A stretch of DNA of 29,442 bases from Discostella pseudostelligera (taxonomy: Eukaryota > Bacillariophyta > Thalassiosirophyceae > Thalassiosirales > Thalassiosiraceae), in assembly GCA_036940085.1 (NCBI GenBank), contig JALLBK010000620.1, positions 1-29,442 on the forward strand. Direction: 5' to 3'. The first letter of the stretch is position 1. Each line of letters starts with the position of its first letter. Made by a program: the position numbers and the translations under genes. Of this stretch, positions 28,051 through 29,442 are shown one piece after another. Under the pieces are notes generated by a model. That model saw only the letters and a program-made list of their open reading frames with translations. It made no database searches and was not told where the DNA came from.

Positions 28051-29441
28051 TCATAACATGGTGCAGGATACGGATGCACAAAACGGTCCTCGCTGATCAA
28101 ATTGTGGGGTACCATCAAATGCACAGCCGGAAAATGCAAAGATATTGGATGCAGAAGTGTAAGGGAAAGTGTCAGCCCAAGCGCAGAGGTCTCGATTCAA
28201 TGTATGGGCATAGTAGAACATGGAACTCATGTCAGTGACGGAGCTGACATCCCAACTCGACAAGTCAGAGTTGAAAAAATCTGCAAACGAGAACATGTTA
28301 CTCATGTCAGTGACGGAGCTTACATCCCAACTTGACAAGTCGCCATTAAATGCTTTGGCAAAGTAGAACATGTCACTCATGTCAGTGACGGAGCTGACAT
28401 TACAACTCGACAAGTCGCCATTAAAAACAATAGCATTGTAGAACATCCCACCCATGCCAGTGACGGAGCTAACATCTCAACTTGACAAGTTGCTGTTAAA
28501 TGCATTTGCGTAGTAGAACATGTGACCCATGTCAGTGACGGAGCTGACATTCCAACTTGACAAGTCGCCATTGAATGCATCGGTAGACGAGAACATGTGA
28601 CTCATGTAAGTGACGGAGCTGACATCCCAACTTGACAAGTCGCCATTAAATGCATCGATGCCTAAGAACATGGAATTCATGTCAGTGACGGAGCTGACAT
28701 TCCAGCTTGACAAGTCATCATCAAATGCATTGGTGCCTTGGAACATGTCACTCATGTCAGTGACGGAGCTGACATCCCAACTCGACAAGTCGCTAGCAAA
28801 TACATCCGCGTAGTAGAACATGGAATTCATGTCAGTGACGGAGTTGACAGCCCAAGTTGACAAGTCGCCGTTAAATGCTTTGGAAAAGTAGAACATCATA
28901 CTCATGTCAGTCACGGAGCTGACATCCCAACTCGATAAGTCGCCGTTGAATGCATAAGCATTCCAGAAAATGCCACTCGTGTTAGTAACAGAGCTGACAT
29001 CCCAGCCAGATATATCTTGATTAAAGAAACGTCTGTCATGAAATAATGTTGACATGTCTGTGATGTTGGACACACACCAAGAATTCATTGGCCGGCCATA
29101 CTCTTCTTCCACGTCACAGCTACTATTAAAAGATCAATTTCCGTCGTTGTGTATCGATCAATTGCCGTGAGGAGCTCGTCACGACTAGCAAAGCATGTTG
29201 TCGATGGCGTGCCAGAAGTTGGTGGCAGGGTGTCCGTCGGAGCTGTAGTTGGAGTATGAACATGAGCAGGGGTCGGTGGCGGGGTGGTGACGGTGGAGGA
29301 GGAAGGCTGTTGCTGAATAGCCAATACAACTATCCCTGCAATCACTGCAGCCGCCACCTGCACTACAACGACGTAAGTTGCTTTTCGGCATGTGGACATT
29401 GGGCAGGAGATGGCATGGTCTTGTACTATTACTAGTTGTTG
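28051..29441 (-). pseudogene. DUF285/BspA repeat surface protein, broken
   Basis: The frame is open to the right edge, so the start may lie outside; Met at 29399 is the first visible. It encodes a membrane anchor (VVVVQVAAAVIAGIVVLAI), a Thr/Pro-rich stalk and CFASRDELLTAIDRYTT, a typical lead-in for this diatom family. The frame is lost between about 29113 and 29150. In another frame it resumes with YGRPMNSWCVSNITDM and about twelve 25-residue DUF285 repeats (WDVSSVTDMSxMFxxAxxFNGDLSS, 75 bp each). One repeat has TGA at 28477-28479 where its neighbours have TGG (Trp); the next has Cys instead of Trp. After the stop three repeats and the family tail (YTSASNIFAFSGCAFDGTPQ, GPFCAS) follow to the stop at 28051. 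One frameshift plus one nonsense change indicates a pseudogene, or errors in a repetitive region. Confidence 0.75.
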
Positions 29442-29442
29442 T

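Noticed and set aside
28051..29050. Regular 75-bp repeats that could suggest a CRISPR array or satellite
   Set aside because: The repeats keep the reading frame and encode DUF285 units; variable positions follow codons. CRISPR arrays do not occur in eukaryotic nuclear DNA.
1..29442. tRNA, rRNA, snRNA or transposon ends
   Set aside because: I looked through the gaps for tRNA-like arms, terminal inverted repeats and transposase or reverse transcriptase motifs and saw none. A covariance-model scan would be decisive.

Overview
The window is nuclear DNA of a chitin-producing centric diatom, most like the Thalassiosirales. Three things point there. Several products start with the signal peptide plus transit peptide that diatoms use to reach a four-membrane plastid. 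Introns are short (about 78-190 nt) GT-AG introns. The protein families (chitin synthase, BspA-type repeat proteins, Golgi sulfotransferase-like proteins, DUF2214 and DUF819 membrane proteins) match this group. Family names come from recognising motifs by eye; no database search was run.

I find 16 protein genes or gene remnants and no RNA genes. They alternate strand without exception (+ - + - ...), giving seven divergent pairs with shared promoter intervals of about 370-900 bp and eight convergent pairs with gaps of 58-552 bp. From left to right they are: an orphan acidic protein open at the left edge (+); a SANT/Myb-like protein (-); a sulfotransferase-like protein (+); a Tat-type thylakoid-lumen protein with three exons (-); RNA polymerase II subunit RPB3 with three exons (+); a plastid DUF2214 membrane protein (-); a CX9C mitochondrial protein (+); a plastid YqgE/AlgH-family protein with two exons (-); cysteine synthase with five exons (+); a J-like protein without HPD (-); a membrane-anchored protein with five KH domains (+); a RING-H2 protein (-); a DUF819 membrane protein with two exons (+); a BspA-type leucine-rich-repeat protein (-); a truncated, frameshifted chitin synthase (+); and a broken DUF285/BspA protein open at the right edge (-).

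The left 23 kb looks like a stable housekeeping region: RNA polymerase II, sulfur assimilation, plastid membrane and lumen proteins, mitochondrial intermembrane space and RNA binding. The right 6 kb (about 23.7-29.4 kb) looks fast-evolving: two unrelated BspA-type repeat families flank a decayed chitin synthase.

The most unusual non-coding signals lie in the divergent intervals. Four of the seven carry clusters of an E2F-like motif, (A/T)TTTGGCGGGAA, twelve copies in all. Two others carry extended CCACGTGG boxes: one as an exact 13-bp inverted repeat, the other as four boxes spaced 41-43 bp apart inside a tandem duplication. I noticed neither motif type in clusters between convergent genes.
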